From Planctomycetota bacterium (GTDB taxonomy: Bacteria; Planctomycetota; PUPC01; JACPCR01), in assembly GCA_016179685.1 (NCBI GenBank), contig JACPCR010000068.1, positions 20,288 to 84,287 on the forward strand: a stretch of 64,000 bases of DNA. Reading direction: 5' to 3'. The translations under genes were made by a program, and so were the position numbers. Shown one piece after another: positions 36,257-44,141 of this stretch (the stretch's first letter is position 1; every line of letters begins with the position of its first letter). The notes beneath the pieces were generated by a model. It was not told the DNA's origin and did not search any database. It saw nothing but the letters and a program-made list of their open reading frames with translations.

Positions 36257-36880
36257 ATGCGCCCCCGTGACGATCGGACTGCCTTACGCCTTGACATGCT
36301 GGCTGCCTTATTCCTGGTCCTTGTCAGCGGATGCCGATATTCGGAGGAGTACTACTTCCGGCCCGTCGAAGCCGATTCGAGCTGGAGGGCCCGCAGTGCC
36401 CGCAGCGCGCGCCACGAGATTTCCGTCACGGACCAGAAACCCGTCCGCGTCTATTGGAACTGCCAGGCCACTCGGGAGAGAAAGGAAGAGGCCGTCGAGC
36501 AAAAGGTCAACCTGGAGTTCATGGTGGTCAACGAGTCGGGAACAGAGATCGAGCTGTTTCCGGTGGAATCCGTCCTGGCCGACGATGAGAACCGGAAATT
36601 CGACAAGCCATCGGTCCGGGTTCGCCGCAAGGGCAAGGATGAAGACGTTGAAAGTGTGAAGGTGGGGCCCGGCAGCCGCGTCCGGGGCGAGGTCGAGTTC
36701 CATCTGCCTGCGGACGTCCCTCTGCACGGCCTGGGCTCCCTGCGCTACGAGTGGGCTTACCAGGTGGGGGCCAAACGGGAATCCGTGTCCTCCAAGTTCC
36801 TCCGGAGGGATGGATACGATTCCTACCATTATCCCTACTATCCTCGCGGACTCTATTACCACTGGTTCTACTGCCGCTAG
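36257..36880 (+). CDS. Predicted lipoprotein of unknown function
   Basis: A 207-residue protein. A hydrophobic signal segment (LDMLAALFLVLVSGC) ends in a lipobox (LVSGC, Cys about 26), so it is exported and lipidated. The mature part is beta-rich (VNLEFMVVNESGTEIELFPV; GEVEFHLPADVPLHGLGSL) with conserved-looking charge patterns and a Tyr-rich C-terminus (YDSYHYPYYPRGLYYHW). The family is not recognised. ATG 36257 has AAAGGAG. It ends just before a strong promoter and is probably monocistronic. Confidence 0.75.
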   Translation: MRPRDDRTALRLDMLAALFLVLVSGCRYSEEYYFRPVEADSSWRARSARSARHEISVTDQKPVRVYWNCQATRERKEEAVEQKVNLEFMVVNESGTEIELFPVESVLADDENRKFDKPSVRVRRKGKDEDVESVKVGPGSRVRGEVEFHLPADVPLHGLGSLRYEWAYQVGAKRESVSSKFLRRDGYDSYHYPYYPRGLYYHWFYCR

Positions 36881-36900
36881 CGAAGCGCTGCCTCGGTGGA

Positions 36901-36928
36901 TTGACCGAGTCGGGACGGCGCGTATAAT
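36901..36928 (+). promoter_or_regulatory. Consensus sigma-70 promoter of the phosphoesterase gene
   Basis: TTGACC (36901-36906), 16-base spacer, TATAAT (36923-36928). It is one of the best promoters in the window. Predicted transcription begins near 36935, inside the first of two leader hairpins. Confidence 0.8.
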
Positions 36929-37037
36929 GGCAGGCGTCCCTGTCCAGAAGTGAGGATGCACCCCCGGACAGGGATGCCTGCCGGAAACCCCCTGGAGGTG
37001 ACGAGTTCGCAAGTGCGGGTGCACTTGCGAACTCGTC
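36929..37037 (+). promoter_or_regulatory. Structured 5' leader with two long hairpins
   Basis: Hairpin 1: GGCAGGC/GCCTGCC plus TCCCTGTCC/GGACAGGGA (36929-36982, one mismatch) around a loop that itself resembles the family core (GAAGTGAGGATGCACC). Hairpin 2: GACGAGTTCGCAAGTGC (37000-37016)-GGGT-GCACTTGCGAACTCGTC (37021-37037), perfect. A run of six T follows at about 37045, then the ATG at 37069. It could be an attenuator or an mRNA-stability leader; no known riboswitch consensus was recognised. Confidence 0.6.
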
Positions 37038-37068
37038 TACCAGGGTTTTTTCCCGTTTTGAGCGCCGC

Positions 37069-37830
37069 ATGATGAAGGCCATCATTTCTGATATCCATGG
37101 CAATCTTGAAGCGTTCCAGGAGGTCCTGAAGGACATCGAATCCCAGGGCATCTCGGAAATCCTGTGCCTCGGAGACGTCATCGGTTACGGCCCCAATCCG
37201 CTGGAGTGCCTGGATGTCGCCATGGAGAAATGCAAGTGGGTGCTCTGCGGCAACCACGAGTGGGCGCTCGTGAACCAGCCCGTCGGTTTCAGTCCCGTGG
37301 CCAAGAAGGCGATCGAGATGACGCGCCAGCTCTTCGAGAAGGAGCCCGATGCGGCCAGGGCCCAGCGCCGGAAAGAGTTCCTGAACAATCTCGAGCCGAA
37401 TGTCGAGGATGGGAACATCATGTTCGTCCATGGGTCGCCGAAGGACCCGATCATGGATTACGTCTTTCCTGAGCAGTATTCGAGGTTCTGGTCGAGGGAA
37501 AGGGTGGACGATCTCCTGCGGACGGTCCAGTGGATTTGCTTCTGCGGGCACTCGCACGTTCCGGCGCTCATCTCGAGCGTCTACGAGTCCATCGTGCCGC
37601 ACGGGAACAATCCGACGACCTATACGCTGGATGCGGCCAAGCGATACATCATCAACGTCGGGGCGGTGGGCCAGCCGAGGGACCGGAACAACCGTGCGTG
37701 TTATCTTATTTTCAACGAGAACACGGTGACTTTCCGCCGCGTCTCCTATGATTTCGCAGCGACGGCGGCGAAAATCCGGGCTCTCGGGCTCGGGGAGCGA
37801 TCGGCGGCCCGCCTCGTGGATGGAACTTAA
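37069..37830 (+). CDS. Metallophosphoesterase (YfcE/MJ0936-type)
   Basis: A 253-residue calcineurin-like phosphoesterase. All metal-binding blocks are present in order: D8-x-H10 (SDIHGN), GDVIGYGPNP, GNHE, VHGSP and GHSHVP. Such enzymes hydrolyse phosphodiesters or nucleotides with two Mn/Fe ions. The start is ATG 37069 or 37072; no Shine-Dalgarno stands in front because leader hairpins fill the region. The stop TAA (37828-37830) coincides with the edge of repeat A4, so the last codons may have been altered by the insertion. Confidence 0.9.
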   Translation: MMKAIISDIHGNLEAFQEVLKDIESQGISEILCLGDVIGYGPNPLECLDVAMEKCKWVLCGNHEWALVNQPVGFSPVAKKAIEMTRQLFEKEPDAARAQRRKEFLNNLEPNVEDGNIMFVHGSPKDPIMDYVFPEQYSRFWSRERVDDLLRTVQWICFCGHSHVPALISSVYESIVPHGNNPTTYTLDAAKRYIINVGAVGQPRDRNNRACYLIFNENTVTFRRVSYDFAATAAKIRALGLGERSAARLVDGT

Positions 37831-38042
37831 GGCGGGCGAAGCCCGCAACCCAACAAGGGTGCAAAAGGTGTCCCGCCGGAGGCGGGTCAGGGTTCAGGGA
37901 TCAACTGACACCCGACCCGCCTCCCACTGGGACAGGTCTGGCGGCACACCTTTCAACTTCTCCGCCGGGTGCCCACCGGGTGCCCACCGGGTGCCCACGT
38001 AGTGGGCGCGGCGCGGCGCGGAGAAGTTGCACCTCAAGACTC
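37827..38042 (-). repeat. Dispersed repeat family A, copy A4
   Basis: Reverse-complement copy that starts at the stop codon of the phosphoesterase. It has about 2.6 units of the 11-base tandem repeat (near 37964-37995) and a perfect stem CAACTTCTCCG (37954-37964)/CGGAGAAGTTG (38019-38029). It lies between two convergent genes. Confidence 0.85.
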
Positions 38043-38103
38043 AGACGCGGCCTCTGGCCGTGTTCAATGAAGTGCATGCGAGACGCGGGTTGACGGGCCC
38101 GCC

Positions 38104-40590
38104 TCACCGCAGCAAGGTCGGTTCGCCCCAGGCGGCGCTCAAGAGAAACCAGCGGTATCCGCTCTCCTGGCGCACAGAGAGAGCCAGACGCCGGACGCCT
38201 GAGAGGCTGCAAGTCAGTCGCTCCGGCGCCCCGCCCCATTCGAGTATCCCGCTCGAAGCGAGCCGTTTCCCGTCTCCGAAGACTTCAAAGATCAACCGGT
38301 TGTGGGTGCGGTGGTTGGCGCTGACCGTCTGGCCGTCCGCGTCGATCCCGACCCAGGCGGAGAAATGCTGGAATCGTCCGGCGAGATCGAATTCCAGGGT
38401 GGAAGGCGCCCTGACCCCGAAGCCGTGTTCGAAGACTTGGTCGGCGATGGCCAGAGGGTGTCCCTGGAAACTGCGGTTGAATCTCGCAGCGCCGAGGACC
38501 TGGCTCACCCGGACCGGGAGAAGGTCGCTCAGCAGCAGGGAAGGCTGTTCGCCGGACGTCACTTCGAGGAGAGAGGGCGTGGCCCAGGTCGCCGACTTCT
38601 CACGAAGCGCTGGCAGGCCGTCGAAGCGGTAAAGCGGCGACAACCGCCAGTCCGCGTCGAAGTACCCGAAGGTCAGAAAGGTCTCCGGGAGGTCGCTTCG
38701 TTCGTCAAAAACCGCGTAATCGAAAAAATTCCGGTTTTCATAGGCGCTCCAATCGAACCAGTTGCCGAAGCGGTTGTTCATCTGAAACATCCCCCGCCAG
38801 GTTTGGGAGGCGAAGACCACCAGGTAGCGATCGGGCTGGAGCGGGTTGGGAGTGCAGAGCTTGACGCCCACTCCGTCCCCGCTCCAGGCCTTGCCGGCGA
38901 GGAGGATGCGGCCCGGCTCGAATCGCACGGGCAGTTTCCCGGCGGCGCGTTCCACGACCCGATTCTGGTCGGGCCGGCCGTAGCAGACGAGGTTCGCCGC
39001 CCGGACGTCCGCTTCCGTGACCTCGGTGTCAGGCTTGAGCGGGCACGGATACCCGAAGCGAAGCACCCACTGGTCGCGGAGCGCCTCGGCCTCGCGGCGG
39101 AGAACGGTCTTTTCGATCCCATCGGGCCCGGCGGTCCCGTAGACGACGAGGAAGCGGGCCATGAAGGCGTCCTCGATGGGGCCTTCGAGCCCGCGGCGCT
39201 TGGCCAGACCCTCCTCCGTTGCCCCCAGGATCGACCACTGGCCGCCGTTCTGCCCGAGACGAAGGGTCTGGCCGATCCAATCTTCAGGCTGGATGAGCAT
39301 CTCGGGCCGCCCGTTGATTTGTAGGCGAAGGGCCCCCGCCGGCATCCATTCCGGCTCGCGATCGAGGGCGAACTGCGCCACGTTGCGGGTCGTGACCGTG
39401 ACGAGGTCGGGCTCCGGAACATTCGCTTCGATCTCGGCGAACTGGAGGAGGCGCTCGAAGCGCCGGATTTCGACCCAGTGGCTTCGGCCGTGGCGGAGGC
39501 TCGAGGCCTTGAGGCGCACGTTCCGGGGCGCCCGAGACGCTGGCCGCGACATCAGCCAGCCGAACTGGTCCGACGTCGACGTCAAAAGCTCGGAGGCATG
39601 GGACGCCAAGCGCACCTCACGGTAGGTGACCGGGCAGCCCTGCTCCTGCAGCTTCTGGACCATGCGGCGCGAATGTTCGACGGGCACGGTCTCGTCGCCC
39701 GTTCCATGGACGCAGTAGACGGGCAGGTTGAGGAAGTTCGGAGCGTAGGTGATGGCGCTGTCCGCATTCTCGAGATAACGGCGCAGAGCGGCGAGGTGGG
39801 ACTCCTCAGGCATTTCGGGCGTCTCCCACAGGGCCTCCCAGACCTCGTGGTCCGTGTTGCCCGCGCTGGCGGAGAGGGCCTGAAAGAGGTGGGGGTAATG
39901 GGCCGCGAGACTCCAGGCGCCCGTGGCCCCCATCGAATGCCCCTGGAGACTGATGCGGCGAGGGTCCACAGAGTACCGCGCACGGACTTCCTGGATGGCC
40001 TGAAGGACCTCCGCCTCCGCGACCCATTTGAAATCGATGCTGCCCTTGCCGTGCGGCGCGAGCGTGAGGCAGTCCTCGCGGTGCGCGGGCACGGCCTGCT
40101 GGAACGGCTCGCCGAATCCGACGAGCCCGTGGAGTTGAACCACGAGAGGCCAGCTCCGTGCGGCATCGTAGGCGTAGGGGACGTCGAGAAAGAAGGGCTC
40201 TTCGCCCCCGTCGAGGGATGAGGAGTAGACCTGGAGAAAGATGCCGCGGCGGCCGGAGAAGGGGTCCCCGCCCCGGCTCAGGCCATCCAGGTCGCGTTCC
40301 GAGGCGGCGATCAGGGCGCGGGCGCGGCGGAAGAGCCAGGCCCGCCAGCTCGAAAAATATCGCGGCAACGTGTACCGGTGGTAACGGACCGTGGCTTCCA
40401 GGCTCCTTCGGGCCGGTCCCAGCGCATCAGGAAGCGGTCCCAGTTGGTGAAGGCCGGCCTCGAGCTTATCGAGCCGCTCGAGGCAGGAACGATAGAGCAG
40501 CCACTTGATGACGAAAGGGGCGGCCAGCCCCGTCATGATGAGTATCGCCGAGGCAGCAGCTAACAATTTTCGCCTTCGGAACATCCCCAT
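38104..40590 (-). CDS. Alpha/beta-hydrolase esterase with NPCBM-like C-terminal domain
   Basis: A protein of about 828 residues. An N-terminal signal anchor (LLAAASAILIMTGLAAPFVI) is followed by an alpha/beta-hydrolase core with nucleophile motif GHSMGATG, a VYCVHGTGDETVP acid loop and LASHASEL for the His. It resembles PHB-depolymerase/prolyl-oligopeptidase-type secreted esterases. The C-terminal ~140 residues (FEHGFGVRAPSTLEFDLAGR; FSAWVGIDAD) form an NPCBM carbohydrate-binding-like domain. The start is ATG 40590 or GTG 40596, which abuts the gspJ stop, so it is translated with the pseudopilin genes. Its position, where gspK usually lies, hints at a type II secreted or associated enzyme. 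Confidence 0.8.
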   Translation of the reverse strand: MGMFRRRKLLAAASAILIMTGLAAPFVIKWLLYRSCLERLDKLEAGLHQLGPLPDALGPARRSLEATVRYHRYTLPRYFSSWRAWLFRRARALIAASERDLDGLSRGGDPFSGRRGIFLQVYSSSLDGGEEPFFLDVPYAYDAARSWPLVVQLHGLVGFGEPFQQAVPAHREDCLTLAPHGKGSIDFKWVAEAEVLQAIQEVRARYSVDPRRISLQGHSMGATGAWSLAAHYPHLFQALSASAGNTDHEVWEALWETPEMPEESHLAALRRYLENADSAITYAPNFLNLPVYCVHGTGDETVPVEHSRRMVQKLQEQGCPVTYREVRLASHASELLTSTSDQFGWLMSRPASRAPRNVRLKASSLRHGRSHWVEIRRFERLLQFAEIEANVPEPDLVTVTTRNVAQFALDREPEWMPAGALRLQINGRPEMLIQPEDWIGQTLRLGQNGGQWSILGATEEGLAKRRGLEGPIEDAFMARFLVVYGTAGPDGIEKTVLRREAEALRDQWVLRFGYPCPLKPDTEVTEADVRAANLVCYGRPDQNRVVERAAGKLPVRFEPGRILLAGKAWSGDGVGVKLCTPNPLQPDRYLVVFASQTWRGMFQMNNRFGNWFDWSAYENRNFFDYAVFDERSDLPETFLTFGYFDADWRLSPLYRFDGLPALREKSATWATPSLLEVTSGEQPSLLLSDLLPVRVSQVLGAARFNRSFQGHPLAIADQVFEHGFGVRAPSTLEFDLAGRFQHFSAWVGIDADGQTVSANHRTHNRLIFEVFGDGKRLASSGILEWGGAPERLTCSLSGVRRLALSVRQESGYRWFLLSAAWGEPTLLR

Positions 40591-40596
40591 TTCCAC

Positions 40597-41376
40597 TCAA
40601 TGCATCGGGGTCGCCGCGGGCACGACCGGAACGGCCTTGCCCGGCAGGCTCGCCTCGACCTCTCCCGACCAGGGGCCTCCTGCAGCCAGGGGGAAGACAG
40701 CCGTGTGCAGGATTCCAGCAGACGGGTCCATCGGCTCGGCCTCTGACGCGGCGACCAGTTCAGGCGGGAAGACCACGGTGAGCTGAACCTCGACGGCATC
40801 CGGCAGCCCCTGCTGCTCCCGGCTGTCCCAAGCCTCCAGCGTTTCAATCTTCCATTTGCCTTCGACCGTGCGGCGGCGCTGATAGCGGAATCGAAGGGCC
40901 GAGACCCAGGCATAGACCTCCTGGTATCGCCACTGCGGCTCGTCGCCCACACGAATCAACTCACGGCGGAACAGGCGGAAGTATCGCGGCTGCCCCTGGT
41001 TCTGCCCGAGCACGTAGCTCACCGTGCTGAAAGCACTGGCCTTCTGCCCGAAGGGGACCAGGCTGTCCACCGCGGTCACAAAGGCCACCTGCTGCTCCCC
41101 GCCAAGAAAATCGGATCGGGCAGCCTCGGTGACGAAGATACTGCGGAAGTCTTCGGACATCCGCCGGTGAATGGCGTCGATGATGGTCGCTCGTCTGAGC
41201 CTGGCCTCGACCTTTCGCTTGGATTCGAGTGTTCGAGTGAAGACTCCGAAAACGGCGGCCAGGATGAGGCTGACGATGACCAGAGTGACAAGAAGCTCAA
41301 GAAGCGTGAACCCTCGAGCAGGGGTACATCTTCTCGTTCGTACGAACTCAAATGTTGTCCCGTTCCTGAGAAACAA
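40597..41376 (-). CDS. gspJ: Type II secretion pseudopilin GspJ-like
   Basis: A 259-residue protein with the prepilin signature RGFTLLELLVTLVIVSLIL after a basic leader (residues 1-21), cleaved after G22 by prepilin peptidase. The length and the beta-rich C-terminal part fit the minor pseudopilin GspJ of the tip complex. The only available start is TTG 41376; no ATG or GTG is in frame upstream of the cleavage site. It is the last pseudopilin in the order G-H-I-J on the minus strand and is followed at once by the esterase gene. Confidence 0.8.
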   Translation of the reverse strand: MFLRNGTTFEFVRTRRCTPARGFTLLELLVTLVIVSLILAAVFGVFTRTLESKRKVEARLRRATIIDAIHRRMSEDFRSIFVTEAARSDFLGGEQQVAFVTAVDSLVPFGQKASAFSTVSYVLGQNQGQPRYFRLFRRELIRVGDEPQWRYQEVYAWVSALRFRYQRRRTVEGKWKIETLEAWDSREQQGLPDAVEVQLTVVFPPELVAASEAEPMDPSAGILHTAVFPLAAGGPWSGEVEASLPGKAVPVVPAATPMH

Positions 41377-41412
41377 ACGTATAAGACCCTATAAAACAAT
41401 CACTTACGAAGC

Positions 41413-41461
41413 AGGTTTTCAGCGGCGGAAATGCGGACACGCATTTCCGCCGCTGAAACCT
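41413..41461 (-). terminator. Long hairpin (GACA loop) between gspI and gspJ
   Basis: Arms of about 22 bases (41413-41435 and 41440-41461), with one bulge, around GACA; the core is GGAAATGCG/CGCATTTCC. On the minus strand the gspI stop TAG opens the stem, just as TAG opens the hairpin at 10473. It may slow or partly end transcription inside the cluster. Confidence 0.75.
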
Positions 41462-41957
41462 ACTCTCTCGAAGTGCAGGTGGTGACCATGAAAGTCCTCG
41501 GACCTCCGGACAGGGCCGGATACTCCACGATGAGGTCCACGCGGGCGACGGTGGCCCTCATGGCGAGCGACACGGGCTCGATTCGCACTTGCCACTGATA
41601 GCCCGGATCATTCACGAAGGCACCGCCGGTAGAGGCCTCGGGAAAACCGGAAAGCTCGAATTCCGTAAGCTTCTGGTCGGCCAGCCGGACCGCGTGAAGC
41701 AGATTTTCCGCCTCGGCGGCCATCTTCAGGGTCTCGTTGCGGACCAGAAGGATGGCGAGAAGGCCGGTAGCCAGGATCGCGAGGGCAGCCATGGCCTCGA
41801 TGAGGGTGAAGCCATTCCTTGTGGAGCATCCGGTCCTCGGGCACGAAAGTTCATCCGCACCTCCGTGCCCGAATACGAAAAACTGTGGCCTTGCGAAGCA
41901 AAGCCTTTTAGGGAAGCGCTTGCCGTATCCTATTTCGCTTCTGGTCATTCGAGCCAC
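41460..41957 (-). CDS. gspI: Type II secretion minor pseudopilin GspI-like
   Basis: The prepilin motif NGFTLIEAMAALAILATGLL lies about 48 residues from the start, followed by a short beta domain, which fits GspI (NETLKMAAEAENLLHAVRLADQKL is typical). The first usable starts (GTG 41957, ATG 41948) give an unusually long leader (MARMTRSEIGYGKRF...), while an ATG nearer the cleavage site is out of frame. The leader is therefore uncertain, but the mature sequence is clear. It lies 26 bases after gspH. Confidence 0.8.
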   Translation of the reverse strand: MARMTRSEIGYGKRFPKRLCFARPQFFVFGHGGADELSCPRTGCSTRNGFTLIEAMAALAILATGLLAILLVRNETLKMAAEAENLLHAVRLADQKLTEFELSGFPEASTGGAFVNDPGYQWQVRIEPVSLAMRATVARVDLIVEYPALSGGPRTFMVTTCTSRE

Positions 41958-41983
41958 ACGGGTTGGTTTGCGGCAGCGTTTCG

Positions 41984-42577
41984 CTAAGGTCCCAGCGGAA
42001 TCGGAACGAACTCATGGAAGAACTTCTCGCCCTCGTAGAATTCCGGCAGGCCGGTGAGCCCGTTGGCCCGCAGCGTGACGAGCTCTCCTTCCTCGTTTTG
42101 CATGTGGATGAGGAGGTCCGAAAAGACGCCGAGGGCGCTGATCTCCAGCGCAAGGACCCCGGAGGTGGCGAGGGGGCCGCCGGAGGGCTGGACATCCTTG
42201 ATGCGGACCCCGAGCGGCAGTTCATGCGGGGAAAGGCGGCTGCGGCCCGCTTCCTCGATGTCGCCCCGGGACTCGATGAAAAACGAACGATCATCCCCCT
42301 GGGGCGATCCGAGAACGATCCAGTAGTGGCCGCGGGACAGGTCGAGGCGGAGTCCGCAGCGCCGCGACGTCAGAATGGCCTGGTCCCGGGCGGTCTGAAG
42401 CGTGCCGGCAAGCTCCCGCGCGGCCGCATGCAGCCGCGCGCGTGGCCGCACGCGGTCAAGCCGCGCCACGGCCACTCCAACGAGCAGGCCGAGGATGAGC
42501 ACGACGACCAGCATCTCCACAAGGGTGTAACCTGCCGTCCCATGTCCAGGAGATGCAGGAATGGATCGCTTGTGAAT
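41984..42577 (-). CDS. gspH: Type II secretion minor pseudopilin GspH-like (start codon unusual)
   Basis: The signature AGYTLVEMLVVVLILGLLVGVAVARL is followed by a GspH-type domain (LAGTLQTARDQAILTSRRCGLRLDLSRGHYWIV). The first ATG or GTG in frame is the V of TLVEM, after the cleavage site, which cannot be right. The frame stays open upstream, and ATT 42577 would give a good basic leader (MHKRSIPASPGHGTAG). Either ATT is used or a frameshift or base error lies in the leader, because an ATG one frame off sits close by. The coordinates include the ATT. Confidence 0.7.
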   Translation of the reverse strand: MHKRSIPASPGHGTAGYTLVEMLVVVLILGLLVGVAVARLDRVRPRARLHAAARELAGTLQTARDQAILTSRRCGLRLDLSRGHYWIVLGSPQGDDRSFFIESRGDIEEAGRSRLSPHELPLGVRIKDVQPSGGPLATSGVLALEISALGVFSDLLIHMQNEEGELVTLRANGLTGLPEFYEGEKFFHEFVPIPLGP

Positions 42578-42654
42578 GGGTGCACCTCGTTGTCTAGACC
42601 TCGTTCAACCCAATGAACTACTTGTGAACCGGCCACTTATGAAGTACTGAGCTA

Positions 42655-42860
42655 ACTTCCCAATAAGTTCGGGGAGACGGCCCCGCCCGATTTCGTGACC
42701 GATGATGATTCAGCGCTTCGCGGATTTTCGTGGCGCAGCGCGTCAGCGCTTCGTCTGGGCCCTCAAATTTCATCTCTCGGACGGAACGCTGACGCGTTCC
42801 GCTACGGAATTCATACTTCATGGACTTGACCCGATCTCCTCCCCGAACTTATTGAGAAGT
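42655..42860 (+). repeat. Family B element B1: MITE-like repeat with terminal inverted repeats
   Basis: 22-base terminal inverted repeats at 42655-42676 and 42839-42860 differ at one position (left arm begins ACTTCCCAATAAGTTCGGGG). Between them are two palindromes, AGCGC-GTCA-GCGCT and GGAACGC-TGAC-GCGTTCC, with complementary loops and in inverted orientation. Related copies are 49551-49704 (direct) and 55584-55683 (reverse). An ORF on the minus strand is broken in B3, so it is taken as non-coding. No transposase is nearby. Confidence 0.85.
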
Positions 42861-43202
42861 GACGAAACAAACGGATAAGAGCCTTCTACGCAAACACTTC
42901 CGTTTTGTCCCTTTTTCCAGGTTATAGGCTTGGAATGCCCCAAACGGAGGCTGTTCATCAGCCACCAAGGCGCAGAGACTTTCATCATAGCGAGGATGCA
43001 AACTTAAGGTGAGCCACGGTGGACACGGAGGGATTCTGACGAATACTTTTGCTGGTTTTCTCCGTGCTTTCCGTGCTCTCCGTGGTTCAAGCCGATTTTG
43101 TTTCTCTCTGTCACAACGAAGCGATTCCGCAAGCTTCGTAAACCGCGCTCCCAACGGGGTCCCTCCCGCAAGGACAAGTTCGGGAGGGGTTTCCTAAAGT
43201 AC
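42861..43202. other. Spacer without supported gene
   Basis: About 340 bases between element B1 and gspG. It has CCACGGTGGACACGGAG and the complementary-looking CTCCGTGCTTTCCGTG runs, i.e. one imperfect large stem, and no believable ORF or promoter. Confidence 0.45.
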
Positions 43203-43203
43203 T

Positions 43204-43237
43204 CGAGTCTGCAAGTGGGGGTGCACTTGCGAATTCG
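43204..43237 (-). terminator. Hairpin after gspG
   Basis: On the minus strand it lies 10 bases beyond the gspG stop TAG: arms of 14 bases (11 paired) around ACCCCC, with the AAGTG/CACTT core of the family. The run TAG...GGAGACGA that links stop and hairpin also occurs after the gene ending at 46124. It may separate gspG from gspH-J. Confidence 0.6.
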
Positions 43238-43246
43238 TCTCCTGGC

Positions 43247-43720
43247 CTATTCGAACATCTCATGGTTGACCCAGTCCTTGTCTTCGCCCTCGCCGCCCTC
43301 GCGGCCGTCCCGGCCGTAAGAAAGAATCTCGTATTCCCACTTGCCCACGTTCCGGCGGATGAAGACGTATTCGTTGCCCCAGGGATCCTTCGGGATCACC
43401 TTCATATACCCGCCCTCCTGATAGTTGGCCGGAATCTTGCCGCTCGCCGGCTTGGTCACCAGGGCCTGAAGACCCTGCTCCGTGGTCGGGTAGTCCCCGT
43501 TATCCAGCTTGTAGGTGTCGAGCGCGTTCTCGAACTCCCTCATCTGGGTCTTGAGCTGGGCGATTCGCGCCTGGGGCACACGCCCGGCGACGTTGCGGAC
43601 CACGATGGCGGCCAGAATGCCCAGGATGACGACGACCACCATGAGCTCCATCAGGGTAAAACCCCCTGTCCGCATCAGCAGGCCGGGGCGCAGTCGGACG
43701 AGACTCGACGGGGCACGCAT
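43247..43720 (-). CDS. gspG: Type II secretion major pseudopilin GspG
   Basis: A 157-residue major pseudopilin. A basic leader is followed by TGGFTLMELMVVVVILGIL (cleavage after G), the N-terminal helix, then the GspG hallmarks TYKLDNGDYPTTEQGLQAL and DPWGNEYVF, which frame the calcium site. It polymerises into the pseudopilus piston. Start ATG 43720 is chosen because AGGAAGAA lies upstream and because the earlier ATG (43768) falls inside the -10 box of its promoter. It heads the G-H-I-J group. Its inner-membrane partner gspF is at 54226, 10 kb away. Confidence 0.93.
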   Translation of the reverse strand: MRAPSSLVRLRPGLLMRTGGFTLMELMVVVVILGILAAIVVRNVAGRVPQARIAQLKTQMREFENALDTYKLDNGDYPTTEQGLQALVTKPASGKIPANYQEGGYMKVIPKDPWGNEYVFIRRNVGKWEYEILSYGRDGREGGEGEDKDWVNHEMFE

Positions 43721-43766
43721 GGGTGTTCTTCCTGGTCCGGATCGGGTTGCAGGCATCGTTTTTTTC

Positions 43767-43795
43767 ATGTTATCAAAAAGCCCGCGGTAACCCAA
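43767..43795 (-). promoter_or_regulatory. Promoter of gspG
   Basis: Minus strand: TTGGGT (43795-43790), 17-base spacer, TAACAT (43772-43767). It fixes the gspG start downstream of about 43760. Confidence 0.5.
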
Positions 43796-44064
43796 GTCGT
43801 TCTGGGGTCAGTCTGTTTCAGGGCGTCGCCCCTCGCGCGTGGCATGGACGACTCCCCAGACTCCGCCTCCGCTGACTGGCGACACCTGCTCGCCGCCCCC
43901 GTTGACCGCGTCGAGATAGAGCCAGACGGGCTGGCCCTCCTGAAAGCTATCCCCATTTGCCACTCATCGAGAGGGTCCAATGGGCCTCGCCCCTGTCGCC
44001 CGTGTGCCCCCGCTCGTTGGCCACAGCGGAGCACCGACTGGACAGCCGGACGTCGGAGTCCGAG

Positions 44065-44093
44065 TTGGCGTCCCCGGATTCAGGGCATATAAT
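44065..44093 (+). promoter_or_regulatory. Sigma-70 promoter of the zinc-acquisition cluster
   Basis: TTGGCG (44065-44070), 17-base spacer, perfect TATAAT (44088-44093). It lies 49 bases before ATG 44142. A Zur-type repressor would be expected to bind here, but no convincing Zur box was seen. The remainder of 43796-44141 contains only antisense shadow frames. Confidence 0.75.
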
Positions 44094-44141
44094 CCTCCGT
44101 GAAGCGCCTACCCTTCGAACCCGGCTCGGCCTGCGAAAGTC

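Noticed and set aside
42618..42821. Small conserved protein encoded on the minus strand in family B
   Set aside because: B1 and B2 share the frame but most differences change the residue, and B3 carries stops and a frameshift, so the DNA structure and not the protein is conserved.
42831..42857. Promoter TTGACC-17-TTATTG inside B1
   Set aside because: It overlaps the terminal inverted repeat and no gene follows on that strand.
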